From an uncultured Prevotella sp. (GTDB lineage Bacteria > Bacteroidota > Bacteroidia > Bacteroidales > Bacteroidaceae), in contig CAMCBZ010000008.1 in NCBI GenBank assembly GCA_945873145.1, positions 1-64,000 of the forward strand: a DNA stretch of 64,000 nucleotides, given 5' to 3'. The number at the start of each line of letters is the position of its first letter. The first letter of the stretch is position 1. The notes under the pieces are model-generated. The model was not told the DNA's origin and did no database searches. It saw nothing but the letters and a program-made list of their open reading frames with translations. Made by a program: the position numbers and the translations under genes. Shown here in pieces: positions 25,483-34,911 of this stretch.

Positions 25483-26982
25483 CTATTGCTTGCTTTCCTC
25501 CCAAATCGACTTCATCGGCCAGGCTTTATAAGTTATAGTGCTGTTGCCGTGGGCAGAGAACACGCTGGCTCCCGTTTGGTTGATGCCCGCGTAGGTCAAC
25601 AGCGTCAGCACCTGTTCACCATCGTTGACGAAGACTTCTATTGTTGATTTATCAACGAACACATTCAGCTTCAGACTCTTTCTGTTGCCAGGAACTTTGA
25701 AGTACGCCATTCTGTTGAACTTGGGTATCTCCACGTTGGAAGTGTGTGTGCGGTTGAGGACGAGATAATGCGAGCGGTTGTCATAGCTGAGGGTCACCTT
25801 TCGGCCGTCGCCCTCGCAGAAATTGAAGCCAGCCTCGTCGGCACCTCCGTCTTTTAGTACAATCTCCATCTCGTAGGTGTTGCCCATCTTTGCAATGTCG
25901 TTCAGAGGAGTCGTTCCTGCCTTAGGCTTGAAGGTGCGGCTCTTCGCTGCTCCTCGTAGTTTCTCTAAGGCTTGTACGGGAGTTTGACGCAATCTCAGTC
26001 CATCGGCAGTTTGATAAAGCGTCAACTTGCGGGGCAGCGACCACACGCCTTTGCCCCATTTTGAGGGAGCCGTGGGGGCATAGTCCCAGGTGTTTACCCA
26101 CCCGATGGTGTAGATATCGTTGTTTCCAGGATTGTCATAATCCTGAAACGTCCGGGAGGCATAGTAGTCCAAGCCGTCGTCAATGTATTGTGGATAGCTG
26201 ATAGTGGAGTCGGGAATGAAAGTCTTGCCGTCGAAGTCACCGACAAAATACTGTTCTCGGCTCCAGTTGATGGAGACGACCATCACCCATTTCTTCTCAT
26301 TGGTTCTCTCTACGGGCAGTTGGAACATGTCCGGGCACTCCCACGAGCGTTCCGAGTCGCCCAATGGTCCGAAGTCACTGAGCCATTTCCAATGTTTCAA
26401 GTCGCTGGAGCCATAGAAAGCAACCTTTTTCTCCAGAGCTTTAGCCACCAGCATGACCCAGTCCCCCGTCTTTGGGTTGCGCAACACCGTGGGGTCGCGG
26501 AACTCCGTGCTCCAGATGTCAATGACCGGGTTCTTGTCGTAGTACTTGTATGTCAATCCACCGTCATGGCTGAAGGCAATGCTTTGGCTTTGTTTCTTCG
26601 TCTGTTCATCGTATGACGTGAAAGCGGCTATCATGGCATCTTTGCCATATCCTGCCGTGTTGTCCTTGTCGACTACCACACTTCCCGTGAAGGCGGCGAT
26701 GCCCTTGGGCAAGCCTTGGATGGCATTGTCGTTGAGCTCTTTCCAGTGAACTAAGTCTTTGGTCGTGGCAGCTCCCCAGCAATAGGCCATGTATTTGTTG
26801 GCGTATTTCACTGCCCCACAAGGGTCTCCAATCCATCTGTGGGCGGGGGTGTAGTGATACTGTGGGCGATAGGTCTCGCGATAAAGCTGTTCTTCATCGG
26901 CATTGGCAGTAAGGCTGGTTAAGGTCATAAGGACGAGTATTGGTCGCCTAATAGATGAGAGAAAATTTAAATGTGTGTTCAT
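25483..26982 (-). CDS. Divergent GH32 glycoside hydrolase
   Basis: 499 residues with a signal peptide (to ~28). The GH32 catalytic triad is recognisable: Asp53 in WIGDPCG (canonical WMNDPNG), Asp163 in FRDP, Glu215 in WECPD. Both Asn residues of NDPNG are replaced and the FYQYNP segment that normally follows is missing (the sequence goes from DPCGAVKYANKYMAYCWG straight to ATTKDLVHW), so specificity may differ. The C-terminal beta-sandwich (~360-499) is present. It is the last gene of the fructan locus, 113 nt after the second GH32 with a hairpin between. Confidence 0.88.
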   Translation of the reverse strand: MNTHLNFLSSIRRPILVLMTLTSLTANADEEQLYRETYRPQYHYTPAHRWIGDPCGAVKYANKYMAYCWGAATTKDLVHWKELNDNAIQGLPKGIAAFTGSVVVDKDNTAGYGKDAMIAAFTSYDEQTKKQSQSIAFSHDGGLTYKYYDKNPVIDIWSTEFRDPTVLRNPKTGDWVMLVAKALEKKVAFYGSSDLKHWKWLSDFGPLGDSERSWECPDMFQLPVERTNEKKWVMVVSINWSREQYFVGDFDGKTFIPDSTISYPQYIDDGLDYYASRTFQDYDNPGNNDIYTIGWVNTWDYAPTAPSKWGKGVWSLPRKLTLYQTADGLRLRQTPVQALEKLRGAAKSRTFKPKAGTTPLNDIAKMGNTYEMEIVLKDGGADEAGFNFCEGDGRKVTLSYDNRSHYLVLNRTHTSNVEIPKFNRMAYFKVPGNRKSLKLNVFVDKSTIEVFVNDGEQVLTLLTYAGINQTGASVFSAHGNSTITYKAWPMKSIWEESKQ

Positions 26983-27040
26983 GAGTATGGTTAAATTGTA
27001 TGGATAGTTTTCAGTTGGAGTTAGCGATAGGTAAAATTAT

Positions 27041-27072
27041 CGCCGCCCGGGATATTTAACTCTCGGGCGACG
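27041..27072 (-). terminator. Hairpin between the two GH32 genes
   Basis: CGCCGCCCGGGA (27041-27052) and TCTCGGGCGACG (27061-27072) pair with two wobbles around an 8-nt loop; on the minus strand only a short T-run (ATAATTTTA) follows. It may attenuate rather than end transcription into the last gene. Confidence 0.5.
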
Positions 27073-27095
27073 AAAGGATTATTTGTATTGTAGCG

Positions 27096-28802
27096 TTACA
27101 TCTTACGAACCTTTGCCTTTCCGCCCTTGACCGTCATGCGGCTGTAGGGTGACGTCGGAAAGACGAGGTTGGTAAGTGCAAACTTTCCGTCGGCATCGAA
27201 GACCTCAATGCTGCTCTTGTCGATGAAGATGAGCACGCGGTTGACGCGTCCGTGTGTCGGAGCGATGGTCACACTGGGGAAGGCATCGCTGAAGTCGGTT
27301 TGCCCACTCTTCATTCGGTCAACGGAGAAACTCTGTTCGCTGGCGTCGTAGCGCATCATCACACGCTCGCCCTTGCCGTTGGCCAGTTCGATGGTGGCAT
27401 TGGGACGCAGGCGGCTTACCTCGACCATACAAGCCTCGCTGACTTTGGCAGCAGGCTTGTTGAAGGCCTTGAGCACTTCGGGTGATGGCTTCACGCTGAC
27501 ATAATCCTCACCGCCCTCGTTGAAGAGGCTGAGGTCGCGCGGGATGGAGTTGGCCGAACGGTATTGCAGGGTGGGCACCACGGCGGCATACTGCCAGTTG
27601 CTCATCCAGGCCAGGGCGACGTGACGGCCGTTGGGCGCACCACTGAACGTGACCGTGGCATAATGGTCCTTGCCATAGTCCATCCACTTGGTCACCTCAG
27701 GCTTGCTCTCGCAAGTGAACTGATGACCATCCCACTTTCCGACAAAGTACTGCGTAGCCGAACCGCCGTAAGGACCACCGGGGTTGATGTTGCAAACGAG
27801 TACCCACTTGCCGTTTGCCATCTCTATCAGGTCGGGGCATTCCCATACACCCTTGTGGCAACCATAGCCTTCACCGAAGCTGCTCTCATATTTCCAGTTC
27901 TTCAAGTCCTTCGATGAGTAGAAGTTCATCTTCTGTCCCGTGGCCATCACAAGGTTCCACTCTTTCGTGGCTTCGTTCCAGATCATCTTCGGGTCGCGGA
28001 AGTCCGGCTCTTTGGCCGTGAGGGTCGGGTTGCCGCTGTATTTGGTGAAGGTCTTACCACCGTCGTTGCTGTAGGCCAGGCTTTGTGTCTGACTTTCGGC
28101 TGCCGATGTGTACATGGCCACAATGGCATTCTTGCCAAATCCGGCTGTGTTGCTGCTGTCTACGATGGCTGAACCGCTGAAGATCGTGCCCAAGTCGTCG
28201 GGCTCAATGGGCGTGCCCTCGTATTGCCAATGAACTAAGTCGCGGCTGGTGGCGTGGCCCCATGTCATGTTTCCCCAAATAGAACCGTAGGGGTTGAACT
28301 GATAGTAGAGGTTCCACACGCCGTCCTTATAAAACATGCCGTTGGGATCGTTCATCCATCCCCACAGGGGAGTATGGTGATAGACGGGTCGGTAAGCCTC
28401 TCGGTTGGTGGTGTCGAAGGTGTCGCTCTCCTTCATCAACTGCCAGCAGCTGTAGTCCTCAATGTTGCCGACCGTACGGTAGTTGCCTTGAAAGCTAAAG
28501 TCGAGGAGTACCTTTCCGTCTTTGCCGAACTTGCTGATGTCAAGAGGCACAAAATAGTCGGGCTTACCAGTTGCAAGACGCACCTTAATGTCTTGCATGG
28601 AGTGACTGTCCTTGATGACTTTAATGGTGGTCTCGTTTTCCTTCTCTTCTATAGGCAGCAAGATGTAGCGCTTCTGGGTCTCCACACTCATCATGGCGTG
28701 CTTGTCGGAAAGAATATGGCGTATGAACCACTGATGGCTCTGTGCCAGAAGGCTGCCCGTGCCCATGAGCAGGGCAGCCAAGAGGATTGAGAATCTTTTC
28801 AT
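27096..28802 (-). CDS. GH32 fructan hydrolase (levanase/inulinase type)
   Basis: 568 residues: signal peptide (to ~21), an N-terminal beta domain (~22-130, as in Bacteroides GH32 proteins carrying DUF4980), the five-bladed propeller with WMNDPNG (nucleophile Asp152), FYQ-type YYQFNP, FRDP and WECPD, and the C-terminal sandwich. It hydrolyses beta-fructan chains to fructose; inulin versus levan cannot be told from sequence. It starts 27 nt after susD, in the same operon. Confidence 0.93.
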   Translation of the reverse strand: MKRFSILLAALLMGTGSLLAQSHQWFIRHILSDKHAMMSVETQKRYILLPIEEKENETTIKVIKDSHSMQDIKVRLATGKPDYFVPLDISKFGKDGKVLLDFSFQGNYRTVGNIEDYSCWQLMKESDTFDTTNREAYRPVYHHTPLWGWMNDPNGMFYKDGVWNLYYQFNPYGSIWGNMTWGHATSRDLVHWQYEGTPIEPDDLGTIFSGSAIVDSSNTAGFGKNAIVAMYTSAAESQTQSLAYSNDGGKTFTKYSGNPTLTAKEPDFRDPKMIWNEATKEWNLVMATGQKMNFYSSKDLKNWKYESSFGEGYGCHKGVWECPDLIEMANGKWVLVCNINPGGPYGGSATQYFVGKWDGHQFTCESKPEVTKWMDYGKDHYATVTFSGAPNGRHVALAWMSNWQYAAVVPTLQYRSANSIPRDLSLFNEGGEDYVSVKPSPEVLKAFNKPAAKVSEACMVEVSRLRPNATIELANGKGERVMMRYDASEQSFSVDRMKSGQTDFSDAFPSVTIAPTHGRVNRVLIFIDKSSIEVFDADGKFALTNLVFPTSPYSRMTVKGGKAKVRKM

Positions 28803-28829
28803 GTTGGAAACAGATGTGTACTGAATGGT

Positions 28830-30569
28830 TTACTTGTCGTAGCCTTTATTCTGCGTGTACAGTCCGGGGATGTAGTAGAGCTGGTTGTAAGGAACCGGCC
28901 AGAACTCATTCTTGCCCGGCGTGAAGTGCGCGTCCTTGTAGTACTCGGCATAGTGCTGTCCGTCGTAGACATCCTTGGCCTCGCTCTTGAAATAGTTGTT
29001 CAGCGTTTCCGAGGCGATGCCCCAGCGGCGCAGGTCGAAGAAGCGGCTGCCCTCCATACCCATCTCCAGTCGGCGTTCCCAGCGCAGGCACTTGCGGGCT
29101 GTCTCCTTGTCCTGGAAGTAAGACTCAGGATAGAGAGCGATGTCGCACTGGTCAGCGGCGTATTCGATGTGTTTCTTGATGGAGTTCTTGGCACGCTGAC
29201 GGATGTCGTTGATGATCGTACGGGCTTCTTGCAGACGGCCCAACTCGATGAGAGCCTCGGCGCGCATGAGCATCACGTCGGTATAGCGCAGCACATAGTC
29301 GTTCATGTCGAAGGCCTGCCAAGGACGGTTGTAGGACTCACCCTTGGAGCGCTGCGGCACTTCCTTCATCGAAGTATAGTAACCGTAGGTGTTTGGCGTA
29401 CGGGAGTTGGCCTTGGTGAGCGTGTATTCCGACTCATACTTGTAGGGGAAGGTCGGCATGCCTACCGTGTGGAAGAGCCGCGGATCCCACTTCTGTGCTG
29501 TCGGCTTGCCATTGACAGGATATTCGTCGCTGTCGTTGTAGTCGGTAAACTCCGGCAGACCGTTTCGGGTCTTATAGGCGTTGACGAGGTTCTGTGAAGG
29601 CTTGTGGAAATCCCATCCGCACGACCAGATGCCCCAGCAGCCGTTGAGCGTGTTGGACCAGTTGGCGCGACCGTAGCGGGTGTGGTCAGCAGAGTAGTCA
29701 CTGGCCTGCACAGCGAAGATGCTCTCTTTGCTGTTCTTATAGTCGGGCAGGAAGATGTCGCCATAGTCCTCGAGATAGCCATAGCGTGAAGCCTTGACCA
29801 CGTCGGTGTAGTCCACAACCTTCTGCATATAGTCCTTGTTGATGTGGCTCACGCCGTCGGTAGCCTCGTAGCCGTCGCCCCAGGCCAGGGTGAGATAGCA
29901 CTTGGCAAGGTAAGCGGCAGCCGCAATCTTGTTGACACGTCCGCCCTCGCTCTGCTTCTCGGGCAGATTATCGTAGGCAAACTTAAAGTCGTCGATGACT
30001 TTGCCGAAGAGCTGCTCGTATGTGTATTGTGTGTTGGAGGTCTTTTCTGTAGCTTTATCCTTGTAGACCTGTTCGTCGATCCATGGCACCTGACGGAACA
30101 CAGAGATGAGCTTGAAGTAGAAGTGTGCGCGCAGGAAGCGGACCTCAGCCTTGCGCTCTGTCGTTGTCTGCTCCCCGAGTACGTTGTTGCCGTTCTCTTC
30201 GAGGGAAACCAAAGCACGGTTGCAGCGTGACACGGCACTGAACAGACGGTACCAGAGTTCGTCGAGCTCACCACGAGTGGAGGTCAGCGAAGACCACACC
30301 TCTATGTCGTGATAGCCTGTGTCGCCCGTGCCGCCACCGCCTTTGAGGCAGTCGTCGGAGGCCAGGTCGCCGTAGGGCCAGAGGTTGAAGGGATAGGAAT
30401 ACCAGCAGTCGCCGAGCATGGCATAGGCACTGTTGACCATCTTCTCCGGGTCGGAGAAAGCCTTGTCTTCATCGACTACGGCGGTCGGTGTGTAGTCCAG
30501 GAAATCGTTGCAGCCGGTCAGACCCATGGTCATGGTAGCTGCCAAAGCGATGATATATATCTTTTTCAT
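28830..30569 (-). CDS. SusD/RagB-family fructan-binding lipoprotein
   Basis: 579 residues. Lipobox GLTGC (Cys20) for outer-membrane anchoring, then NDFLDYTPTAVVDEDKAF, the usual SusD start, TPR-like helices, and the C-terminal RWERRLEMGMEGSRFFDLRRWG signature. It forms the lid of the SusC transporter and binds oligosaccharide at the surface. It lies 61 nt behind susC. No SusE/F-like or other surface glycan-binding protein follows, unlike larger fructan loci. Confidence 0.95.
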   Translation of the reverse strand: MKKIYIIALAATMTMGLTGCNDFLDYTPTAVVDEDKAFSDPEKMVNSAYAMLGDCWYSYPFNLWPYGDLASDDCLKGGGGTGDTGYHDIEVWSSLTSTRGELDELWYRLFSAVSRCNRALVSLEENGNNVLGEQTTTERKAEVRFLRAHFYFKLISVFRQVPWIDEQVYKDKATEKTSNTQYTYEQLFGKVIDDFKFAYDNLPEKQSEGGRVNKIAAAAYLAKCYLTLAWGDGYEATDGVSHINKDYMQKVVDYTDVVKASRYGYLEDYGDIFLPDYKNSKESIFAVQASDYSADHTRYGRANWSNTLNGCWGIWSCGWDFHKPSQNLVNAYKTRNGLPEFTDYNDSDEYPVNGKPTAQKWDPRLFHTVGMPTFPYKYESEYTLTKANSRTPNTYGYYTSMKEVPQRSKGESYNRPWQAFDMNDYVLRYTDVMLMRAEALIELGRLQEARTIINDIRQRAKNSIKKHIEYAADQCDIALYPESYFQDKETARKCLRWERRLEMGMEGSRFFDLRRWGIASETLNNYFKSEAKDVYDGQHYAEYYKDAHFTPGKNEFWPVPYNQLYYIPGLYTQNKGYDK

Positions 30570-30572
30570 GAT

Positions 30573-30594
30573 GTGATACCTTATTATATATATA
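30573..30594. repeat. Leader motif shared with 10857-10880, copy 2
   Basis: GTGATACCTTATTATATATA; on the minus strand it ends four bases before the susD ATG. Confidence 0.4.
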
Positions 30595-30630
30595 GATATG
30601 ACGTTGTTGGAATCATGTTTTTACGATGTG

Positions 30631-33600
30631 TTAGAATCCTACTTGCAAACCGAAGGAGACGGATGAAGAGAGAGGATAGTTCCAGTTGGGGTTCTCAGGA
30701 TCCGAGCAGGTCAGTGAGCCGCTCTTGATGGTCAGCAGATTCTGTCCGGAGACATAGACTCGTGCGCTGGTCATGTGGAGTTTGCTGAGCACCGAAGCCG
30801 GCAAGCGGTAACCCATTTGCAGGGTACGGAGCTTGAGATAAGAGCCATTCTCCACGAAGTAGGAAGATGCACGGCCTTCGTCTGCGCGGTTCATCGTGCT
30901 CAGACGTGGAATCGACGAGCCGGTGTTGTTGGTGTTCCAAGCATTGAGCAGTCGACTACCCTTGTTCGATCCCGGGTCGGTGATGGCCCAGAAGTCGGTC
31001 TGGAACTTTTGGTTGTTATATACATCCTGATCGGCAACGCCCTGCCAGAACATGGTCATGTCGAAGTCTTTGTAAGTCAGGCCGATGTTCAGACCGTAGG
31101 AGAAGGCGGGGACAGGATTGTAGATCCACGTCTGGTCATCGCTGGTAATCTTACCGTCGTGGGTCAGGTCTTTATATTTCAGACCACCGAGACGGGCGTT
31201 GGGCTGACCGGAGGCATCTACTTCTTCCTGAGTCTGGAAGAGTCCGTCGGCGACATATCCAACGATAGAACCGTAAGCCTTGTGGCTCTGTACGAGGTCT
31301 TGTGTTGTCGTGTGGGCATAAGCGCCTGTCGTTGAGGAGGGCAGATAGGTGACGCGGTTGCGGAAGAAGCTCAGGTTGCCGTTGAGGTCGAGGCCGAGGC
31401 CGCAAGCCAAAGTCTTTCTGTAGCCTAAGGCGAACTCCATACCCCAGTTGCGCAGTGATGGACCGTTCTGCCACTGGTTGCCGCCCTCACCGGTGGCTCC
31501 GAGGTATGCAGGATTGATGAGCATGTCCTTCACATTCTTAATATAGGCATCAACAGAACCGTAGAGTGAGTTGCCGAGCGTGGTGAAGTCCAAACCTACG
31601 TTGTACTGTGTAGCAGATTCCCACTTGAGGTAGGGGTTGGCCAGCTGTGTGGCACGATAGCCAGAGGGGAACGTACCCGAGCCTCGCAGAGCGAGGTCAT
31701 AGGCAGTGGAGGTGACTCGGTCGAGGCCGTAGTCTACGACATAGAGGCCGAACTGTGCGTTGTTGTCGATGGCCTGGTTACCGGTCTCACCCCAAGAGAG
31801 ACGCAACTTGGCATCGTTGAGCCAGTTGTAGTGGAGCAACTGAGAGAAACGAAAGCCGAGAGAGGCAGCGGGGAAGGTACCCCAGCGGTTGTTCTTACCG
31901 AAGCGTGAGGAGCCGTCCTCGCGGATGGTGAACGATGCCAGCAGCAGGTCTTGCCAGTTGTAGTCGATCTTGCCAAAGAAAGAAGCCAGGCGATAACCAA
32001 ACTTGGCACCGCTGTTGCTCATTGTTCCGGTGGCTGCATTGGGCCACATATAATCTACATCTTCCAAGGCATACCCCTCAGAGTAAGCCGAGAAGTCGAT
32101 GACACTCTGCTTTGAGAGCTCACTACCCAGCAACATGTTGAAACGATGATCGCCGGGAAGCGTGAAGAGATAGTTGGCTGTATTGGACCATACCCAGTTG
32201 GTCTCGTTGTTGTTGGAGAGCGTTGTCTTGGCGATGTTGTTGCGAACCACGTCAGACTGGTAGGTGTGTGTCAACGAATTGATAAACGATGTCTTGTAGT
32301 CGATACCGAAGTTTGACTTCAGTGTGAGGCCTTTGATGGGTTTCAACTCCACGTAGGCGTTACCGAAGATTCTCCAGTAGTCGAGATGGTTGTCGCGGTT
32401 GTCATACTGCTCGCGGGCCGGGTTCTCACGGTCAGACATGGAACCGACAGGACCGGCGAAGGTCTTTCCGTCTTTCTCATATACCGGTACGATAGGCGGC
32501 ATCTTCAGTGCGTTCTCCATCGGAGCGCAGTCCACCTGAGTAGAGTAGGTGACGGTGAGGTTCTCGCCCACAGTGACCATCTTGTTGAGATTCCAGGAAG
32601 TATTCAGTCGGGCGGCGATGTTTTGGAAGCTGGTGTATTTAAGGATACCATCTACATCTTTGTAGCCCAAAGAGAACATAGCACTATGCTTGTCGTTGGC
32701 GTGTGAGAGCGAGAGGTCATAGTTCTGTGAGAAACCGGTGTGCGAGATGGCGTCCACCCAGTCAGTATCAGAGAAAGGCATGGTCTGCCGCTCGTTGATA
32801 TATCCGTTGTAGCGTCCGGCTGCTGTATAAGAAACAGTCTTGCCGGTTGCAGGATCATAAGCGGTGATTGGAATACCGGCGGCGGCCTTGAGGTCCACAC
32901 CATAGTTGCCGGCATAGGCTACCGGGTCCAGTCCGTCGTTGAGAGCAGCCTGTGTCATGGCTGTGAGATAGCCACTGGTGTTCAGCAACTTCATCTTCGA
33001 CTGGTTGGTATAGAACTGAGCGGTGAGGTTGGTCGAGAAGTCGATAGCCACCTTGTCGCCTTTCTTACCCTTCTTCGTCGTGATGATGATCACACCATTG
33101 GATGCACGTGAGCCGTAGATGCTGGCCGAGGCAGCGTCCTTGAGCACCTGCATGCTCTCGATGTCGTTCATGTTGAGTGAGTTCAAGGCCATGTTTGTCG
33201 GCACACCGTCAACGATGAACAGAGGGTCTTGTGAAGAGTTGAACGAACCAATACCACGGATGCGCACCGTACCCGTACCAATAGGAGAACCGTTTGTGGT
33301 GACGGTCATGCCCGGCACCTTACCTTGCAGGGAGCGCATGGGGTCGGGATCAGGAGATGTCTGCAGGTCCTTTGTGTTCACCACAGCCACCGAACCGGTC
33401 AGGTCGGCCTTGCGCTGAACAGTGTAACCCGTGACGACAACCTCGTTGAGCTCTTTGGCATTCTCCTTCAGCTCAATGGTCATGTTGCTGCCGGCTTTCA
33501 GCTCCTGCGTAGCATAACCTATATAGGAGACGACCAGTGGGGAGCCCTGTGGCGCCTTGAACGAGAAGTGGCCGTCGAGGTCGGTGACGGCACCATTGGA

Positions 33601-33747
33601 TGTACCTTTCTGGATGACGGACACACCGATGATGGGCTCACCAGTAGCATCCTTAACTGTACCGCTGACGATGATGTCTTGTGCCCAAGCCGACACACTG
33701 ACGGTTGCCAACGTCATTCCGAGCAAAGCTCTTCTGAAGTGTTTCAT
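30631..33747 (-). CDS. SusC-family TonB-dependent fructan transporter
   Basis: 1038 residues. Signal peptide (to ~22, SAWA-QD), CarboxypepD_reg-like domain (IVSGTVKDATGEPIIGVSVI), TonB box in NEVVVTGY, plug with RIRGIGSFNSSQDPLFIVDG and VLKDAASASIYGSRASNGVI, then the barrel. All are standard SusC features. It imports fructo-oligosaccharides with SusD into the periplasm. It is the first gene of the susC-susD-GH32-GH32 unit. Confidence 0.95.
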   Translation of the reverse strand: MKHFRRALLGMTLATVSVSAWAQDIIVSGTVKDATGEPIIGVSVIQKGTSNGAVTDLDGHFSFKAPQGSPLVVSYIGYATQELKAGSNMTIELKENAKELNEVVVTGYTVQRKADLTGSVAVVNTKDLQTSPDPDPMRSLQGKVPGMTVTTNGSPIGTGTVRIRGIGSFNSSQDPLFIVDGVPTNMALNSLNMNDIESMQVLKDAASASIYGSRASNGVIIITTKKGKKGDKVAIDFSTNLTAQFYTNQSKMKLLNTSGYLTAMTQAALNDGLDPVAYAGNYGVDLKAAAGIPITAYDPATGKTVSYTAAGRYNGYINERQTMPFSDTDWVDAISHTGFSQNYDLSLSHANDKHSAMFSLGYKDVDGILKYTSFQNIAARLNTSWNLNKMVTVGENLTVTYSTQVDCAPMENALKMPPIVPVYEKDGKTFAGPVGSMSDRENPAREQYDNRDNHLDYWRIFGNAYVELKPIKGLTLKSNFGIDYKTSFINSLTHTYQSDVVRNNIAKTTLSNNNETNWVWSNTANYLFTLPGDHRFNMLLGSELSKQSVIDFSAYSEGYALEDVDYMWPNAATGTMSNSGAKFGYRLASFFGKIDYNWQDLLLASFTIREDGSSRFGKNNRWGTFPAASLGFRFSQLLHYNWLNDAKLRLSWGETGNQAIDNNAQFGLYVVDYGLDRVTSTAYDLALRGSGTFPSGYRATQLANPYLKWESATQYNVGLDFTTLGNSLYGSVDAYIKNVKDMLINPAYLGATGEGGNQWQNGPSLRNWGMEFALGYRKTLACGLGLDLNGNLSFFRNRVTYLPSSTTGAYAHTTTQDLVQSHKAYGSIVGYVADGLFQTQEEVDASGQPNARLGGLKYKDLTHDGKITSDDQTWIYNPVPAFSYGLNIGLTYKDFDMTMFWQGVADQDVYNNQKFQTDFWAITDPGSNKGSRLLNAWNTNNTGSSIPRLSTMNRADEGRASSYFVENGSYLKLRTLQMGYRLPASVLSKLHMTSARVYVSGQNLLTIKSGSLTCSDPENPNWNYPLSSSVSFGLQVGF

Positions 33748-33798
33748 GATATTGAAATTTTAGTTATTAATCCGTTGAGGATGATTTGATTTCGGTTG

Positions 33799-33827
33799 CA
33801 AAGTTATGGAATATTGATATAAGTCAA
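33799..33827 (-). promoter_or_regulatory. Promoter of the susC operon
   Basis: TAACTTTG on the minus strand (33806-33799), full consensus, with TTG (33827-33825) 18 nt upstream. The leader is about 45 nt. The region upstream is the likely target of the AraC-type output domain of the fructan sensor (inference). Confidence 0.6.
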
Positions 33828-33925
33828 TTCAACGATCTGCTCAGAGGATGAAACAATTGATACATGTAACAATATTCGACGTATTGGTCAAAAATGTAAG
33901 ATTACGGATTAACAATGTAATAAAC

Positions 33926-33975
33926 GCAAAAACCCCAATACGCCCTAAATATTACTATTAAGGTGTATTGGGGTT
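33926..33975 (-). terminator. Terminator of the transporter-fructokinase operon
   Basis: AACCCCAATACGCC (33931-33944) and GGTGTATTGGGGTT (33962-33975) pair over 14 bp with one wobble around a 17-nt loop. On the minus strand the stem ends in TTTTTG. Confidence 0.75.
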
Positions 33976-34020
33976 GTTTGTTTTCTCCTTTTCAGGAGTG
34001 AGAAAGTATGATGGAGTGAA

Positions 34021-34902
34021 CTACTTCACTCTGTTGAGCAGGCTCTCGGGCAACTTAGGCATGGCACCGGGCTGTGTGCAGACGTAGGCACTGACTTCCA
34101 CGGCAAGCTTGTGGGCTTCCTTAATAGGCATTCCGGCAAGGATGGCAGAGGCAAAGGAGCCTGTGAAGCTGTCGCCGGCACCTACTGTGTCGTCCACTTC
34201 CACCTTCGGCGTAGGCTGATAGCTCTTCACGCCGGGAGCAAAGACATAGCTGCCATTGGTGCCGCAGGTGAGCACGAGCATCTTCAGGTTGTACTTGCCG
34301 AGGATAAGATAGCACTTGTTCTCGATGTCGAGACCGGGATAACCGAAGAGGCGGCCGATGGTGACGAGTTCCTCATCGTTGATCTTCAGGATGTCGCAGG
34401 CCTTCAGACTTTCCTGGATGATATCTTTGGTGTAGAAGTTCTGGCGCAGGTTGATGTCGAAGATCTTCAGACAGCTCATCGGCGTGGTGTCGAGGAAGCG
34501 GTGGATCGTGTCGCGAGAGATCTTGTTGCGCTGAGCCAGTGAACCAAAGCATACGCAACCACAGTGCTTGGCTACGTTTTCAATCTCAGGTGTGAAGGGA
34601 ATGTTGTCCCAAGCCACGTTCTGCTTGATGTCGTAGGTAGGTATGCCTTCTTCATCGAGTTCCACCTGTACGGTACCGGTTGGGTAGTCGACACGTGGCA
34701 TGACATACTTCAGATGCTTCTCGTCGAACTCTTTGAGTGTTTGATCACCTAATGCATCGTTTCCAATAGCACTGATTGCATAGGCATCATTACCAAATTG
34801 GCTGGCATGATAAGCGAAATTAGCGGGTGCACCACCCAACTTGCTGCCGTCGGGCAGGCAATCCCACAAGGCCTCACCGAGGCCGACAATGACTTTGTTC
34901 AT
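34021..34902 (-). CDS. PfkB-family fructokinase
   Basis: 293 residues. GEALWDCLPDGSKLGGAPANFA is the N-terminal fructokinase/PfkB region and DDTVGAGDSFTGSF the C-terminal signature with the catalytic Asp. It phosphorylates fructose in the cytosol, the last dedicated step of this locus. It starts 9 nt after the MFS gene. Confidence 0.93.
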   Translation of the reverse strand: MNKVIVGLGEALWDCLPDGSKLGGAPANFAYHASQFGNDAYAISAIGNDALGDQTLKEFDEKHLKYVMPRVDYPTGTVQVELDEEGIPTYDIKQNVAWDNIPFTPEIENVAKHCGCVCFGSLAQRNKISRDTIHRFLDTTPMSCLKIFDINLRQNFYTKDIIQESLKACDILKINDEELVTIGRLFGYPGLDIENKCYLILGKYNLKMLVLTCGTNGSYVFAPGVKSYQPTPKVEVDDTVGAGDSFTGSFASAILAGMPIKEAHKLAVEVSAYVCTQPGAMPKLPESLLNRVK

Positions 34903-34911
34903 AGTTATTAT

